Origin: Polynucleobacter sp. Adler-ghost
GTDB taxonomy: Bacteria > Pseudomonadota > Gammaproteobacteria > Burkholderiales > Burkholderiaceae
Assembly: GCF_018688495.1 (NCBI RefSeq)
Contig: NZ_CP061320.1
Coordinates: forward strand, 1,584,586-1,648,585
Direction of reading: 5' to 3'
Length of the DNA: 64,000 nt
The notes under the pieces are model-generated. The model did not search any database. It was not told where the DNA came from and was given only the letters and a program-made list of their open reading frames with translations. Below, piece by piece: positions 1 to 10,065 of this stretch. The translations under genes and the position numbers were made by a program. Within the stretch, counting starts at the first letter, position 1. Each line of letters opens with the position of its first letter.

Positions 1-395
1 GCATTGCCTGCATAAATTGGACGTTCGAAAGTATCTGCAGAGATCACTTTAGTAATGTCAGATAACTGAGCCATGTCTAACTTAGCGGCAACACGTGGCA
101 AGACATTCTTACCATTGGCGGTTGCTGGCGCCAGAATATGGCTATAGCTATTAGCAATAGATAAAATTTGAGCGGCTAAGGGTTCGGCGAGCTGATCAGC
201 TAACGATGCTGCATCTACCTGAATGACCTTACGTACTCCAGCAATTTGTGCCGCAGCAGTAGCAGCGGCATCGGCACCACTACCGGCTACCAACACATCC
301 ACCTCAGGGGAGCACTGCAAAGCAGCAGCTACCGCATTGAGCGTTGCTGCTTTTAAAGATTGATTGTCGTGTTCAGCAATAACGAGTGCGGCCAT
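1..395 (-). CDS. etfA: Electron transfer flavoprotein alpha subunit (N-terminal part, cut by window edge)
   Basis: Translation from the ATG at 395 begins MAALVIAEHDNQSL and continues with the small-residue-rich N-terminal domain of EtfA/FixB. EtfA pairs with EtfB, carries the FAD, and passes electrons from acyl-CoA and other flavin dehydrogenases to the quinone pool via ETF:ubiquinone oxidoreductase. Only about 131 residues are in the window; the C-terminal FAD-binding domain lies beyond position 1. The start codon directly abuts the etfB stop (396-398), so the two are translated as one operon. The partner gene makes the call secure. Confidence 0.93.
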   Translation of the reverse strand, partial: MAALVIAEHDNQSLKAATLNAVAAALQCSPEVDVLVAGSGADAAATAAAQIAGVRKVIQVDAASLADQLAEPLAAQILSIANSYSHILAPATANGKNVLPRVAAKLDMAQLSDITKVISADTFERPIYAGN

Positions 396-1145
396 TTAAA
401 TCACCTTCGCTTCATTTTTAAGTTTATCTACTAAAGCTGCTACATCAGCCACCATCACACCAGCAGAGCGCTTTGGTGGCTCCTCTACTTTGAGAGTTTT
501 GAGACGCGGGGTAATGTCAACACCAAGCTCTTCAGGCTTCAGGATTTCCAAAGTTTTCTTTTTAGCTTTCATGATGTTTGGCAAAGTCACATAACGTGGC
601 TCATTCAAACGCAAGTCAGTTGTGATGACTGCGGGCAAAGTAATCGCAATGGTTTCTAAGCCGCCATCCACCTCGCGAGTCACAAGCGCTTTACCATCGG
701 CAACTACTACTTTGGAAGCAAAAGTTGCTTGGGGAATATCCATCAAGCTAGCTAGCATCTGTCCCGTCTGATTACTATCGTCATCAATCGCCTGCTTACC
801 CAAGATGACGATCTGCGCTTGCTCTTTCTCAGAAAGCGCTTTGAGAATTTTTGCAACAGCTAAGGGCTGTAATTCAGTATCGGTTTCTACTAAGATGGCA
901 CGATCCGCACCAATCGCTAAGGCAGTACGCAGCGTTTCTTGACATTGAGTGGGGCCAGCAGAAACCACTACTATCTCAGTAGCAACACCAGCTTCTTTTA
1001 ACCGAACCGCCTCTTCTACTGCAATCTCATCAAATGGATTCATACTCATTTTGACGTTTGCCAGATCGACACCGGAGTGATCTGATTTCACCCGAATTTT
1101 GACGTTGTAATCAACAACCCGTTTTACTGCCACTAAGATTTTCAT
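396..1145 (-). CDS. etfB: Electron transfer flavoprotein beta subunit
   Basis: 249 residues, the normal EtfB/FixA length. The N-terminus [16 protein letters not shown] and the central block around [12 protein letters not shown] and [20 protein letters not shown] are characteristic of EtfB, which binds AMP and forms the heterodimer with EtfA. Cytoplasmic electron carrier for fatty-acid and amino-acid acyl-CoA dehydrogenases. It is first of the etfBA pair, with no gap to etfA, and lies just downstream of an acyl-CoA synthetase on the same strand, which fits a role in beta-oxidation. Confidence 0.96.
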   Translation of the reverse strand: MKILVAVKRVVDYNVKIRVKSDHSGVDLANVKMSMNPFDEIAVEEAVRLKEAGVATEIVVVSAGPTQCQETLRTALAIGADRAILVETDTELQPLAVAKILKALSEKEQAQIVILGKQAIDDDSNQTGQMLASLMDIPQATFASKVVVADGKALVTREVDGGLETIAITLPAVITTDLRLNEPRYVTLPNIMKAKKKTLEILKPEELGVDITPRLKTLKVEEPPKRSAGVMVADVAALVDKLKNEAKVI

Positions 1146-1202
1146 GCTGGATCTCTATTTTTGAGTAACTTTTCTATTTTATCCGCCTAGCCCCAATTAG
1201 AG

Positions 1203-2855
1203 CTAGACATCGATTGCTGAAGCCGAGCCCGCCTGCTTGCGAAGTTCGAACTTCTGAATCTTGCCAGTAGAGGTCTTGGGTAACTCACAAAATACAATGG
1301 CTTTGGGCACCTTAAAGCCAGCTAGATGCTGCTTGCAATGGGCAATGATGTCAGCGGGTGTAACCTCCATTCCAGGCTTAATTTCCAAGAAAGCGCAAGG
1401 CGTTTCTCCCCACTTAGGGTCTGGCTTCGCAACCACTGCAGCAGCCATAACAGCTGGGTGGCGATAAAGAACATCTTCAACCTCCACGGAAGAAATATTT
1501 TCGCCGCCAGAGATGATGATGTCTTTGCTACGATCCTTCATCTTCACATAGCCGTCGGGGTTCATGACTGCCAAATCACCTGAATGAAACCAACCACCCT
1601 CAAAAGCCTCTTTACTTGCCTTCTCATTTTTAAGGTAGCCCTTCATGGCAATATTGCCCTTAAACATAATCTCACCCATCGTTTCGCCATCAGCAGGAAC
1701 AGGCTCGAGAGTTTCAGAATTAAGAACGGCAATCGCCTGCTGCAGGTGATACCGAACACCTTGTCGCGCATTGAGGCGAGCCCTCTCACCAATATCAAGG
1801 TCATTCCATTCATCTTGCTTGACACATACCGCTGCTGGTCCGTAGGTCTCCGTTAATCCATAGACATGCGTTAGGTCAAAGCCCAGTTGTTCCATTCCCT
1901 CAATGATGGATGCAGGAGGTGCAGCGCCTGCAATTAAGCCTTTGACGCCTGCCGGAACTCCTGCTTTTAATTCGTCAGGAGCATTAACCAATAGGTTATG
2001 CACAATTGGAGCGGCGCAGTAATGGGTGACACCGTGATCTTTAATAGCGGCAAATATATGTTGCGCATCCACGCGACGTAGGCAAACATTAATGCCGGCG
2101 CGTGCCGCTACCGTCCACGGAAAGCACCACCCATTGCAATGGAACATCGGTAGTGTCCAGAGATAGGTGGGGTGCTTACTAATATCCCAGTCCAAAATAT
2201 TCGAGATAGCATTGATCGCTGCGCCACGATGGTGATACACCACCCCCTTTGGATTACCAGTAGTACCCGAGGTGTAGTTCAAGCAAATAGCTTGCCATTC
2301 ATCTGCAGGGACTTGCCAAGCGAATTGAGGGTCGCCTTCAGACAAGAACTTTTCATACGAGAGTTTGCCGAGCTTTTCACCAGGAACATCAAACTCTTTT
2401 TCCTCGATATCAATCACTAGAAACTCGCGACCACTTGCTTTCTTGGCTATCTCAAGCGCTTTTTTCATCACCCCCGAAAACTCGGGATCTACGATCACGA
2501 CTTTTGCTTCACCATGATTGAGCATAAAAGCTATGGACTCGGGATCAAGGCGAGTATTTAAGGCATTTAATACTGCCCCAGACATCGGAATCCCAAAATG
2601 CGCCTCAACCATTGGTGGCGTATTGGGCAACATGACAGCTACAGTATCACCCAAGCCAATGCCCTGCTTTTGCAAGGCGCTTGCTAAGCGACGACAACGC
2701 TCATACGTCTGACTCCAGGTCTGACGTAATTTGCCATGAATGATTGCCAAGCGATCTGGATATACTTCGGCAGTTCGCTCAAGAAACAATAGCGGTGTGA
2801 TCGGGGTGAAGTTTGCTGGGTTACGCTCCAAACCCTGCTCAAAAATATTAGCCAT
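1203..2855 (-). CDS. Acyl-CoA synthetase (AMP-forming, ANL superfamily)
   Basis: 550 residues. The AMP-binding P-loop YTSGTTGNPKG is at residues 194-204, the A5-type motif YGLTETYGP is in the middle, the hinge region KDIIISGGENIS follows, and the C-terminal catalytic lysine is in PKTSTGKIQKF (K532). The family activates a carboxylic acid to the acyl-adenylate and then the CoA thioester. The overall sequence resembles the medium-chain / AlkK / DmdB-like branch, so a fatty acid or methylmercaptopropionate-type substrate is possible; the substrate cannot be read from the sequence. Neighbouring etfBA supports a beta-oxidation role. Confidence 0.9.
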   Translation of the reverse strand: MANIFEQGLERNPANFTPITPLLFLERTAEVYPDRLAIIHGKLRQTWSQTYERCRRLASALQKQGIGLGDTVAVMLPNTPPMVEAHFGIPMSGAVLNALNTRLDPESIAFMLNHGEAKVVIVDPEFSGVMKKALEIAKKASGREFLVIDIEEKEFDVPGEKLGKLSYEKFLSEGDPQFAWQVPADEWQAICLNYTSGTTGNPKGVVYHHRGAAINAISNILDWDISKHPTYLWTLPMFHCNGWCFPWTVAARAGINVCLRRVDAQHIFAAIKDHGVTHYCAAPIVHNLLVNAPDELKAGVPAGVKGLIAGAAPPASIIEGMEQLGFDLTHVYGLTETYGPAAVCVKQDEWNDLDIGERARLNARQGVRYHLQQAIAVLNSETLEPVPADGETMGEIMFKGNIAMKGYLKNEKASKEAFEGGWFHSGDLAVMNPDGYVKMKDRSKDIIISGGENISSVEVEDVLYRHPAVMAAAVVAKPDPKWGETPCAFLEIKPGMEVTPADIIAHCKQHLAGFKVPKAIVFCELPKTSTGKIQKFELRKQAGSASAIDV

Positions 2856-2903
2856 GTATTCCTTGAATATTGATCTTTTTTGATTCTAGATTGCAGACTT
2901 CGC

Positions 2904-3824
2904 TTAAATATCAGCAAGCGCTTTGACGTGCGCCACCACGCTACGACCTAGGGCGGAAAGGTTATAGCCACCCTCGAGACAGCTAACGATACGGCCTTGA
3001 GCGTATTGATTTGCAATCCCTTTAAGCTGCTTAGTAATCCACGCATAGTCGTCTTCCACTAAACCCATTTGCCCTAAATCATCCTCACGGTGAGCATCAA
3101 AGCCTGCAGAGATAATGATGAGTTCTGGCTCAAAATCCCTTAGACGTGGCAACCATTGCTCTTCGACGATCGAGCGGACCACATCTCCTCGAGTAGACGC
3201 TGGCAAGGGAACATTCACCATATTGTTTGCCCCGTCTAATCCGCTATAGGGATAAAACGGATGTTGAAAGAAACTGCACATGAGCACATTGGGGTCATTA
3301 AAAAATGCTGCTTCAGTCCCATTGCCGTGATGCACATCAAAATCAATAATGGCTACCCGTGCAATACCGTACTCTTCCATAGCGTAACGCGCAGCAACAG
3401 CAACATTATCAAAGACACAAAATCCCATTGAGCGGGTTGGCTCTGCATGGTGCCCCGGAGGGCGAACCGCACAAAATACATTTTCAACTTCACCCTTCAT
3501 TACCGCATCAACACCCGCAATGGCAGCACCGGCTGCACGTAATGCAGCACTCCAAGTATGGGGGTTCATAATGGTGTCACCATCGAGCATAAAGTAACCG
3601 CTCGCTGGTGAACGCTCTTTTACAAAAGCAATGTGATCTGGGCTATGCACTAACTCTAGTTGTTCTTCAGTTGCCAAGGGAGCATCTAGGTGATGCAGAA
3701 AGCGATCGATACCACTACGAATTAACTGATCATTGATTGCCTGAATCCGCTCCGGGCACTCAGGATGATGGCTGCCCATCTCATGTTTTAGAAAATCTGG
3801 ATGAGTTATGTATCCTGTTGTCAT
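2904..3824 (-). CDS. Histone deacetylase family protein (acetylpolyamine amidohydrolase-like)
   Basis: 306 residues with the full arginase/deacetylase-fold signature: HH at 125-126 in RPPGHHAEPT, zinc ligands D163 and H165 in DFDVHHGNGT, and D243 in SAGFDAHRED. Bacterial members remove acetyl or other acyl groups from polyamines, lysines or small amides. All visible catalytic residues are intact, so the enzyme should be active. It lies 48 bp upstream of the acyl-CoA synthetase on the same strand and may share its transcript. The true substrate is unknown; the name reflects fold rather than histone targets. Confidence 0.88.
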   Translation of the reverse strand: MTTGYITHPDFLKHEMGSHHPECPERIQAINDQLIRSGIDRFLHHLDAPLATEEQLELVHSPDHIAFVKERSPASGYFMLDGDTIMNPHTWSAALRAAGAAIAGVDAVMKGEVENVFCAVRPPGHHAEPTRSMGFCVFDNVAVAARYAMEEYGIARVAIIDFDVHHGNGTEAAFFNDPNVLMCSFFQHPFYPYSGLDGANNMVNVPLPASTRGDVVRSIVEEQWLPRLRDFEPELIIISAGFDAHREDDLGQMGLVEDDYAWITKQLKGIANQYAQGRIVSCLEGGYNLSALGRSVVAHVKALADI

Positions 3825-3907
3825 TACTAGAAATCCTCAATAGCAATACTGTAGTTTTTATAATCTAATTAAATTTGCCAACTCTTCAAAAACCCATCCT
3901 CATATCC

Positions 3908-5176
3908 ATGAATTTTCGCTTCTCCTATCTTGCTTCAACACTATTAATAGCACTATTACTTAGCGCCTGCTCCAGCACACGTGTTCAGCAAGTTAGCCCT
4001 ACAGAGACTATCGTAAACCAGTCTGAGGATGATGCGACAGAAGCCCGTTTTAGCCAAAACCTCAACCAATTAATCGCTCAAATTGCTCAAACCCAAGGAA
4101 TCCCTCAGGCAAGCCTTGAATCAGGCTTCTCAGATGCTAAAACGATTCCGTCCATTCGAAAATTGGTGTTACCCCCATCGGGCAGCTTTAAAAAGAATTG
4201 GGTAGCCTATCGCAAGCGCTTTATTGAGCCTTTTCGCCTGAAGGCTGGCAAGGCTTTTTGGGAACAAAACCAAGTATTCCTTAGTAAGGTTGAGCAAGAA
4301 TCTGGCGTTCCGGCTGAAGTCATTGTGTCCATTATTGGAATTGAAACCATCTATGGCCGTCAAACCGGAAATTTTCGAGTAAAGGATGTGCTTTCTACGC
4401 TAGCCTTCAGCTATCCCGATACCCCCAATAAAGCGAGCAGAGAGCAACTCTTTAAAGATCAGCTTCAAGAACTCATCCTCATGTGCTGGACTGAGAGCGG
4501 TGCTAGCCTCCCCGCGAGGAACAGTAGTCAAGGGATGAACTCGGCACGCTTTAATGCCTGCCTTAATCAAAACAGCTCCTATGCAGGTGCCATTGGTTTA
4601 CCGCAATTTATGCCTGGCAGCATCCGTAACTTTGCAGTGGATGGCGATGGAGATGGTCGGATTGACCTTAAGCAAAGTCCCAAAGACGCCATTGCTAGCG
4701 TTGCCAATTTTATGAAAAAACATGGTTGGCAAGCTGGTATGCCGATTTACTTCCCTGTACAAGAGAGGGCAATTAGCGAAGCAAGAGCTCTGGCTGATGG
4801 TGAGCCACAACTCAAATACTCTGTTCAAGAACTCATCACTAAAGGTATCCTCACTGAAGAGCAAGGCGACCTTCAAGCAGGTGGCGTTGAGCCCCAAAGC
4901 AAAGCGCTCATTGTTGATCTCCCCTATCCAGACAAAGATGATAACGATCAGGTTCGCTACGTAGTGGGCTTAAATAATTTCTTGACGATTGTGCAATACA
5001 ACCGCAGTTACTTTTATGCACAAAGTGTTGCAGAGTTTGCTGAAGCCTTGGGTTACAAGAATCAAAGCGTGGTGGCGGTCAGCACACCTAAAGCAAAGTC
5101 TGAAACAAAGGCAAGCGAACCAGCTAAATCTAAATCCAAGAAAACTGCTAATAAGAAAAAACCGAAGCAGACTTAA
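3908..5176 (+). CDS. mltB: Lytic murein transglycosylase B (lipoprotein)
   Basis: The reading frame is open from a TTG at 3875, but the ATG at 3908 gives a clean lipoprotein signal, MNFRFSYLAS then LLLSAC with the lipid-anchor cysteine at residue 21, so I take 3908. 422 residues. The GH103/SLT_2 catalytic block has glutamate E146 in IIGIETIYG, followed by the aromatic/Gln-rich IGLPQFMPGSIRNFAVD substrate region. MltB cleaves peptidoglycan glycan strands to 1,6-anhydromuropeptides at the outer membrane inner face. The C-terminal 40 residues are a lysine/serine/alanine-rich tail not needed for the fold. Convergent with cysM. Confidence 0.92.
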   Translation: MNFRFSYLASTLLIALLLSACSSTRVQQVSPTETIVNQSEDDATEARFSQNLNQLIAQIAQTQGIPQASLESGFSDAKTIPSIRKLVLPPSGSFKKNWVAYRKRFIEPFRLKAGKAFWEQNQVFLSKVEQESGVPAEVIVSIIGIETIYGRQTGNFRVKDVLSTLAFSYPDTPNKASREQLFKDQLQELILMCWTESGASLPARNSSQGMNSARFNACLNQNSSYAGAIGLPQFMPGSIRNFAVDGDGDGRIDLKQSPKDAIASVANFMKKHGWQAGMPIYFPVQERAISEARALADGEPQLKYSVQELITKGILTEEQGDLQAGGVEPQSKALIVDLPYPDKDDNDQVRYVVGLNNFLTIVQYNRSYFYAQSVAEFAEALGYKNQSVVAVSTPKAKSETKASEPAKSKSKKTANKKKPKQT

Positions 5177-5194
5177 TTCTGTGGTTTAAATATC

Positions 5195-6106
5195 TTAAGC
5201 TGGAAAAACCCCAGTAGATAGATAGCGATCACCGCGGTCACAGACGATAAAGACAATCGTGGCATTTTCAACCTGGCGGGCGATTCGCAAGGCAACCACT
5301 AAAGCACCGCCCGCAGAAATGCCACAAAAGATACCCTCTTCAGCCGCAAGGCGACGAGCCATCTCTTCAGCATCTGCTTGGCTGACATACTCAATACGAT
5401 CAACCTTATCACCTTGGTAAATCTTAGGCAGATACTCTGGAGCCCATTTACGAATACCTGGAATTTGCGAACCCTCTTCAGGTTGAGCGCCAATAATCTG
5501 AATATTGGGGTTCATCGTTTTTAAGTAAGTAGAGACTCCGGTAATGGTTCCAGTGGTACCCATCGATGAGACAAAGTGCGTCACCTGGCCGTCGGTATCA
5601 CGCCAGATTTCTGGGCCAGTCGTCTCAATGTGAGCACGTGGGTTATCAGGATTCGCAAATTGATCTAACAATCTACCGCGACCCTCCTTCTGTAATTGCA
5701 ATGCATAGTCACGCGCAAACTCCATGCCACCAGAGGCTGCCGTCAGAATGAGTTCCGCTCCATAGGCAGCCATACTTTGTCGACGCTCAATACTCTGGTT
5801 CTCAGGCATCACTAAAACCATCTTGTAGCCCAACATCGCAGCAGTCATTGCTAAAGCAATACCAGTGTTGCCGCTAGTAGCCTCAATCAGCGTATCACCA
5901 GGTTTAATTTCGCCGCGCTCTTGTGCGCGTAGGATCATCGACAGCGCAGGTCGGTCTTTAACCGACCCCGCTGGATTGTTACCCTCCAACTTTCCTAAGA
6001 TCAGATTATTTTTGGAATCGTTTTCAGCACCAGGAATACGTTGCAAACGAACTAGGGGTGTATTACCCACGGTCTGAGAAATAGTTAAGTAAGAAGTTGT
6101 GTTCAT
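5195..6106 (-). CDS. cysM: Cysteine synthase B (O-acetylserine sulfhydrylase)
   Basis: 303 residues. The PLP lysine is K50 in NPAGSVKDRP, with TSGNTGIALA near residue 80 and the glycine loop GTTGTITG for PLP phosphate binding. Catalyses O-acetylserine plus sulfide or thiosulfate to cysteine or S-sulfocysteine. The N-terminus and the length (about 300) match CysM better than CysK; it also carries the C-terminal CDRGDRYLSTGVF segment usual in CysM. It sits downstream of comEA/hldD as it does in many Burkholderiales. Confidence 0.93.
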   Translation of the reverse strand: MNTTSYLTISQTVGNTPLVRLQRIPGAENDSKNNLILGKLEGNNPAGSVKDRPALSMILRAQERGEIKPGDTLIEATSGNTGIALAMTAAMLGYKMVLVMPENQSIERRQSMAAYGAELILTAASGGMEFARDYALQLQKEGRGRLLDQFANPDNPRAHIETTGPEIWRDTDGQVTHFVSSMGTTGTITGVSTYLKTMNPNIQIIGAQPEEGSQIPGIRKWAPEYLPKIYQGDKVDRIEYVSQADAEEMARRLAAEEGIFCGISAGGALVVALRIARQVENATIVFIVCDRGDRYLSTGVFPA

Positions 6107-6147
6107 GAAACCATTTTAGCCATAAGCTAGGCTAGACGTAAAAGGGC

Positions 6148-6543
6148 TTAATTTCGGCGACTTGGTTCCGTACGATCCGTATGATGGCGAGAACCACTTT
6201 GACCGCGTGAGCCACGTCTGCTAGTCTTGGAGCCCTCTTTATTGGTGCGACCATGTGGCTCACGAAAAGAACTTGGCGCCTCGATAGTTAAGCCGTTATC
6301 CACCATCTTTTCCACAGATTTCATACCAATTCCACGAACACGCTTTTGCAGGTCATTGGCATCCTGAAAGTGTCCACCGTCTAAGCGCTCAGCAATAATT
6401 GTCTTGGCTTTAGAGGGTCCAATCCCCTTAATACTCTCAAGCTCAGACTGAGTAGCGGTATTGACATTAATTGGCGAGGCGGCAGCTAAACTTGAGACAG
6501 CTACAAATACTGAAAATACTAAAGACTTTAATAATTGACTCAT
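6148..6543 (-). CDS. ComEA-like helix-hairpin-helix protein, exported
   Basis: 131 residues. Residues 1-22 form a signal peptide ending near AAASP. The HhH DNA-binding motif follows: INVNTATQSELESIKGIGPSKAKTII, then a second hairpin RVRGIGMKSVEKM. This is the ComEA family, a periplasmic DNA-binding receptor for DNA uptake. After residue 95 there is a low-complexity tail rich in Arg, Ser, Gly and His, unusual for the short ComEA type and likely to add non-specific nucleic-acid binding. The ATG has a good GGAG site 6 nt upstream and begins only about 20 bp after the hldD terminator. Confidence 0.85.
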   Translation of the reverse strand: MSQLLKSLVFSVFVAVSSLAAASPINVNTATQSELESIKGIGPSKAKTIIAERLDGGHFQDANDLQKRVRGIGMKSVEKMVDNGLTIEAPSSFREPHGRTNKEGSKTSRRGSRGQSGSRHHTDRTEPSRRN

Positions 6544-6562
6544 TTAATCTCCATTAGTTAAT

Positions 6563-6595
6563 AAAAAATCCACCTACACAAAGTGCAAGTGGATT
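6563..6595 (-). terminator. Rho-independent terminator after hldD
   Basis: On the minus strand a 13-bp stem (with two G-U pairs) formed by 6583-6595 and 6567-6579, with a 3-nt loop, is followed by a run of six T (complement of 6563-6568). It lies between hldD and comEA and ends about 20 bp before the comEA ATG. Confidence 0.85.
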
Positions 6596-6640
6596 AGTTA
6601 CAACGAATCAAGATTTAGTCGGTTGACTGCTTTTAGCTTG

Positions 6641-7660
6641 CTAGAGTGGACTTGCCAAGAAATCCGCATTAGCTGATAACCAGGCAATATAACGACCGAC
6701 ACCCTGCTCCACATTAAGGAAGGGTTCTGAGTATCCAGCCGCACGCAGCTTAGTTAAATCTGCTTGTGTAAAGCACTGGTACTTTCCTTTGAGCGCATCC
6801 GGGAATGGAATGTACTCAATCGCCTTTTCTTTGACCAACTCTTCTAGGCTGGCAGGGTTAGCTTTATCGATTTTTCGCATAGCATTGGCAACTGCATGCG
6901 CAACATCATTAAATGGTTGTGCGCGGCCACTGCCGAGATTAAAGATACCGCTGATTTCTGGATGATCCAAGAAATATAGGTTCACCTTCACTACGTCTTC
7001 AACTGATACAAAATCACGACTTTGCTCACCAGCACCATAGCCACCATACTCACCAAACAGCTTAACTTTGCCATTCAATTTGTACTGGTGATACTGGTGG
7101 AATGCCACTGAAGCCATACGACCCTTGTGTGATTCACGTGGACCATAAACATTGAAGTAGCGGAAACCAACGACCTGGGCAGTATTGGCTTTTTCAGAAA
7201 AGCGCTTGCGCATCACTTGATCAAATAAGAACTTGGAGTAGCCATAAATGTTCAGTGGCTTTTCATGCTCACGACTCTCTATAAATACATCAGAACCACC
7301 ATAGGTCGCCGCTGAAGAGGCGTAGAGTAGTTGCACTTTTTGTTCTGTGCAGATATCGAGTAAATCCATGGTGTATCGGAAATTATTCGCCATCATGAAG
7401 ATGCCATCAGTCTCCATCGTGTCGGAACAAGCCCCTTCATGAAAGACTGCCCTTACTTTACCAAAGCGACCACCTCTAAATGCCTCTAGGAACTCGTCTT
7501 TATCTAGGTAATCAATAATGTCTAAATCCGCAAGATTGCGATACTTATCGGCTGGGCGCAAATCATCGACTGCAATAATATTTTTCTCGCCACGGGCATT
7601 GAGCGCTTGAACAATATTAGCGCCAATAAACCCAGCTGCGCCGGTCACGATAATCGTCAT
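6641..7660 (-). CDS. hldD: ADP-L-glycero-D-manno-heptose 6-epimerase
   Basis: 339 residues, extended short-chain dehydrogenase fold. The NADP-binding [10 protein letters not shown] is at residues 7-16, the serine region ASSAATYG at 114-121, and the catalytic Y139-xxx-K143 lies in NIYGYSKF. It converts ADP-D-glycero-D-manno-heptose to the L,D form, the last step in making the inner-core heptose of LPS. Its start overlaps the stop of the heptose kinase gene by 4 bp (ATGA), so the two are translationally coupled. Confidence 0.95.
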   Translation of the reverse strand: MTIIVTGAAGFIGANIVQALNARGEKNIIAVDDLRPADKYRNLADLDIIDYLDKDEFLEAFRGGRFGKVRAVFHEGACSDTMETDGIFMMANNFRYTMDLLDICTEQKVQLLYASSAATYGGSDVFIESREHEKPLNIYGYSKFLFDQVMRKRFSEKANTAQVVGFRYFNVYGPRESHKGRMASVAFHQYHQYKLNGKVKLFGEYGGYGAGEQSRDFVSVEDVVKVNLYFLDHPEISGIFNLGSGRAQPFNDVAHAVANAMRKIDKANPASLEELVKEKAIEYIPFPDALKGKYQCFTQADLTKLRAAGYSEPFLNVEQGVGRYIAWLSANADFLASPL

Positions 7661-8586
7661 TGCAATTCCTCAGAAGTAACGGTGGCTGTACCTAACTTAC
7701 CAACCACAATACCACCAGCCCGATTAGCTAAAGCCATCGCTCTTTCCAGTGGCCAGCCAGCTGCCAATGCCACTGCTAACGTTCCAATAACGGTATCACC
7801 CGCACCTGATACATCAAACACTTCGCGCGCCTGTGCCTTCACATGACTCACGCCCGCATCGGTAAATAAGCTCATGCCCTCCTCGGAACGGGTGAGGAGA
7901 AGCGCCTCGAGGTTTAATGACTTTCTGAGATCTTGTGCTTTCTTAGTTAGATCATCTTCATTGGCCCACTTACCAACTACTTGACGCAGCTCGCTTCGGT
8001 TAGGCGTCAGTACAGTGGCACCGCGATACTTAGCATAATCATCACCCTTAGGATCGACTAGGATCATTTTCTTTTGAGCACGTGCCTGCTCAATCATCAA
8101 AGCTACTTGACCTAAGGCGCCTTTACCATAGTCAGACAAAATGACCACGTCAGCATCACCAAGCAACTTCTCGTAACGCTCCAACTTGTGAGCTAAAGCT
8201 GCCTCACTAGGGGCCTCCTCGAAATCCAAGCGAATGAGTTGCTGCTGTCTTGCAATGACCCGCAACTTCACAGTAGTCGGCACTTTGCTATCAATCTCTA
8301 ATTGACTGTTAACACCACTGGATTTCAGGAGATCAGTAACGCGTCGTCCTGGCTCATCATCACCAATCACACCCAAAATTGTTGTCTTCGCACCAAGAGC
8401 CGCAACGTTACGAGCCACGTTGGCAGCACCACCTAAACGCTCATCAATCTTGCCTACTTGAACAACTGGCACTGGTGCCTCAGGAGAAATCCGATTCGTA
8501 TCACCAAACCAATAGCGATCAAGCATGACATCACCCACCACCAATAGGCGGGCTTTAGAAAACTGTTCTCGGTTAGCTTTTTCCAC
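7657..8586 (-). CDS. rfaE1: D-glycero-beta-D-manno-heptose-7-phosphate kinase (single-domain RfaE1)
   Basis: 309 residues, ribokinase/pfkB fold: N-terminal [20 protein letters not shown] around residue 53, and the catalytic anion-hole motif GAGD at 261-264 (DVSGAGDTV). It phosphorylates heptose-7-phosphate to the 1,7-bisphosphate. In E. coli this domain is fused to an adenylyltransferase (HldE); here only the kinase half is present, so the RfaE2 activity must be encoded elsewhere, as is usual in betaproteobacteria. Operon with hldD. Confidence 0.94.
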   Translation of the reverse strand: MEKANREQFSKARLLVVGDVMLDRYWFGDTNRISPEAPVPVVQVGKIDERLGGAANVARNVAALGAKTTILGVIGDDEPGRRVTDLLKSSGVNSQLEIDSKVPTTVKLRVIARQQQLIRLDFEEAPSEAALAHKLERYEKLLGDADVVILSDYGKGALGQVALMIEQARAQKKMILVDPKGDDYAKYRGATVLTPNRSELRQVVGKWANEDDLTKKAQDLRKSLNLEALLLTRSEEGMSLFTDAGVSHVKAQAREVFDVSGAGDTVIGTLAVALAAGWPLERAMALANRAGGIVVGKLGTATVTSEELQ

Positions 8587-8603
8587 GATGTAACTAATCC
8601 CCC

Positions 8604-8630
8604 TAATCTTTCTAATCTTTCGAATCTTTC
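8604..8630. repeat. Three tandem 9-bp units TAATCTTTC
   Basis: Between ugd and the heptose kinase gene there are two identical copies of TAATCTTTC and one copy with a single change (GAATCTTTC), followed by a degenerate TAATGGATT. It lies in the 68-bp leader just upstream of the heptose kinase ATG, in a position where copy-number change would alter spacing of the leader, but no function is visible. Confidence 0.6.
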
Positions 8631-8654
8631 TAATGGATTCTTTTTTACTGGTAA

Positions 8655-10019
8655 TTAATTATGACGACCAATGCCTTGGTACTCAATACCTAATTCTTGC
8701 ATAGCTTGGGGCTCATACAGATTACGGCCATCAAAGATAATGGGATTTTTCAGTTTAGCTTTAAGCAGATCAAAATCTGGGCTTCGGAAGGCCTTCCACT
8801 CGGTCACGATGACAAGAGCATCAGCATCTTGGATAGCCGCCATTGGATCATCTACCAAAGTCACTTGCTTGAGACCTTCTGGGTTAGCTTTGAAGTCTAT
8901 CTCGAGGCAATGCTTAGTTTCTGGCATCGCTACTGGGTCATGAGCGACAACTTGAGCGCCACGTTTAACCAGCTCCTGGATGATGACTCGGCTTGGTGCT
9001 TCGCGCATATCGTCGGTATTCGGTTTAAATGCTAAGCCCCACATAGCGAACTTCTTACCCTTCAGGTCAGAACCAAAGCGTTTTTCAATTTTTTCTACCA
9101 AGATATATTTTTGAGCTTCGTTTACCGCTTCGACAGCATCTAGAATCTTCAGATCGCGACCATACTCAATCGCAGTCTTTGATAGGGCTGAGACGTCTTT
9201 CGGAAAGCAAGAACCGCCATAACCTGTACCGGAGTACAAAAATCCATAACCAATACGCGAGTCTGAGCCAATACCTTGACGCACTGCTTCAATATCAGCG
9301 CCGACTAAATCAGCAAGATTGGCTAGCTCATTCATGAAGGAGATACGAGTCGCCAACATCGCATTGGCTGCGTATTTAGTCAGTTCAGCACTCTTCACAT
9401 CCATGTAATAGGTGCGCTCATGGTGGCGATTAAATGGAGCATAGAGTTTGCGCATTTGCTCTTTAGCACGCAGGCCTGCTGGGGTATTTTGTGTACCGAT
9501 CACAATGCGATCTGGACGCATAAAGTCTTCTACCGCTGCGCCCTCTTTAAGGAATTCTGGATTAGAGACTACGGAACACAGTTCTGGTGAGAGGCTTCTT
9601 TTGGTCAACTCCTCGCTGATGGCAGCAGATACTTTGTCAGCGGTGCCCACTGGAACAGTGGATTTATCAACGATCACCTTAGCACTGGTCATATGGCGAC
9701 CAATATTGCGAGCAGCCGCTACAACGTATTGCAAATCAGCAGAGCCATCCTCATCAGGAGGTGTTCCAACAGCAATAAATTGAATATCACCATGCGCTAC
9801 GGAAGCGGCAATATCAGTAGAAAACTGCAGGCGACCAGCAGCGCGATTGCGCTCAATCATCTCTTTTAAACCTGGCTCATAAATAGGCACGCCGCCAGAA
9901 TTAAGGATCTCAATCTTTTTAGGATCTACATCCACACAAAAGACATTATTGCCCTGCTCTGCTAAGCATGCGCCAGTAACAAGACCAACGTAACCGCTGC
10001 CGATGATGGTGACTTTCAA
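8655..10019 (-). CDS. ugd: UDP-glucose 6-dehydrogenase
   Basis: 454 residues. The NAD-binding [10 protein letters not shown] is at residues 7-16, TVPVGT at 121-126, NPEFLKEG at 153-160, and the catalytic cysteine C271 in [12 protein letters not shown]. It oxidises UDP-glucose to UDP-glucuronate in two NAD-dependent steps, feeding capsule, exopolysaccharide or lipid A modification. It lies between lapB and the heptose genes, so the whole stretch supplies envelope sugars. Confidence 0.95.
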   Translation of the reverse strand: MKVTIIGSGYVGLVTGACLAEQGNNVFCVDVDPKKIEILNSGGVPIYEPGLKEMIERNRAAGRLQFSTDIAASVAHGDIQFIAVGTPPDEDGSADLQYVVAAARNIGRHMTSAKVIVDKSTVPVGTADKVSAAISEELTKRSLSPELCSVVSNPEFLKEGAAVEDFMRPDRIVIGTQNTPAGLRAKEQMRKLYAPFNRHHERTYYMDVKSAELTKYAANAMLATRISFMNELANLADLVGADIEAVRQGIGSDSRIGYGFLYSGTGYGGSCFPKDVSALSKTAIEYGRDLKILDAVEAVNEAQKYILVEKIEKRFGSDLKGKKFAMWGLAFKPNTDDMREAPSRVIIQELVKRGAQVVAHDPVAMPETKHCLEIDFKANPEGLKQVTLVDDPMAAIQDADALVIVTEWKAFRSPDFDLLKAKLKNPIIFDGRNLYEPQAMQELGIEYQGIGRHN

Positions 10020-10065
10020 AATATCTCCAAGTAATTCAGTATTAGTTCATTCATTACAAATCAGA

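Noticed and set aside
3875..3907. Longer TTG start for mltB
   Set aside because: The downstream ATG gives a proper lipoprotein signal; the extra eleven residues would spoil it.
9448..9783. 111-codon frame antisense to ugd
   Set aside because: Shadow frame without a family signature or ribosome site.
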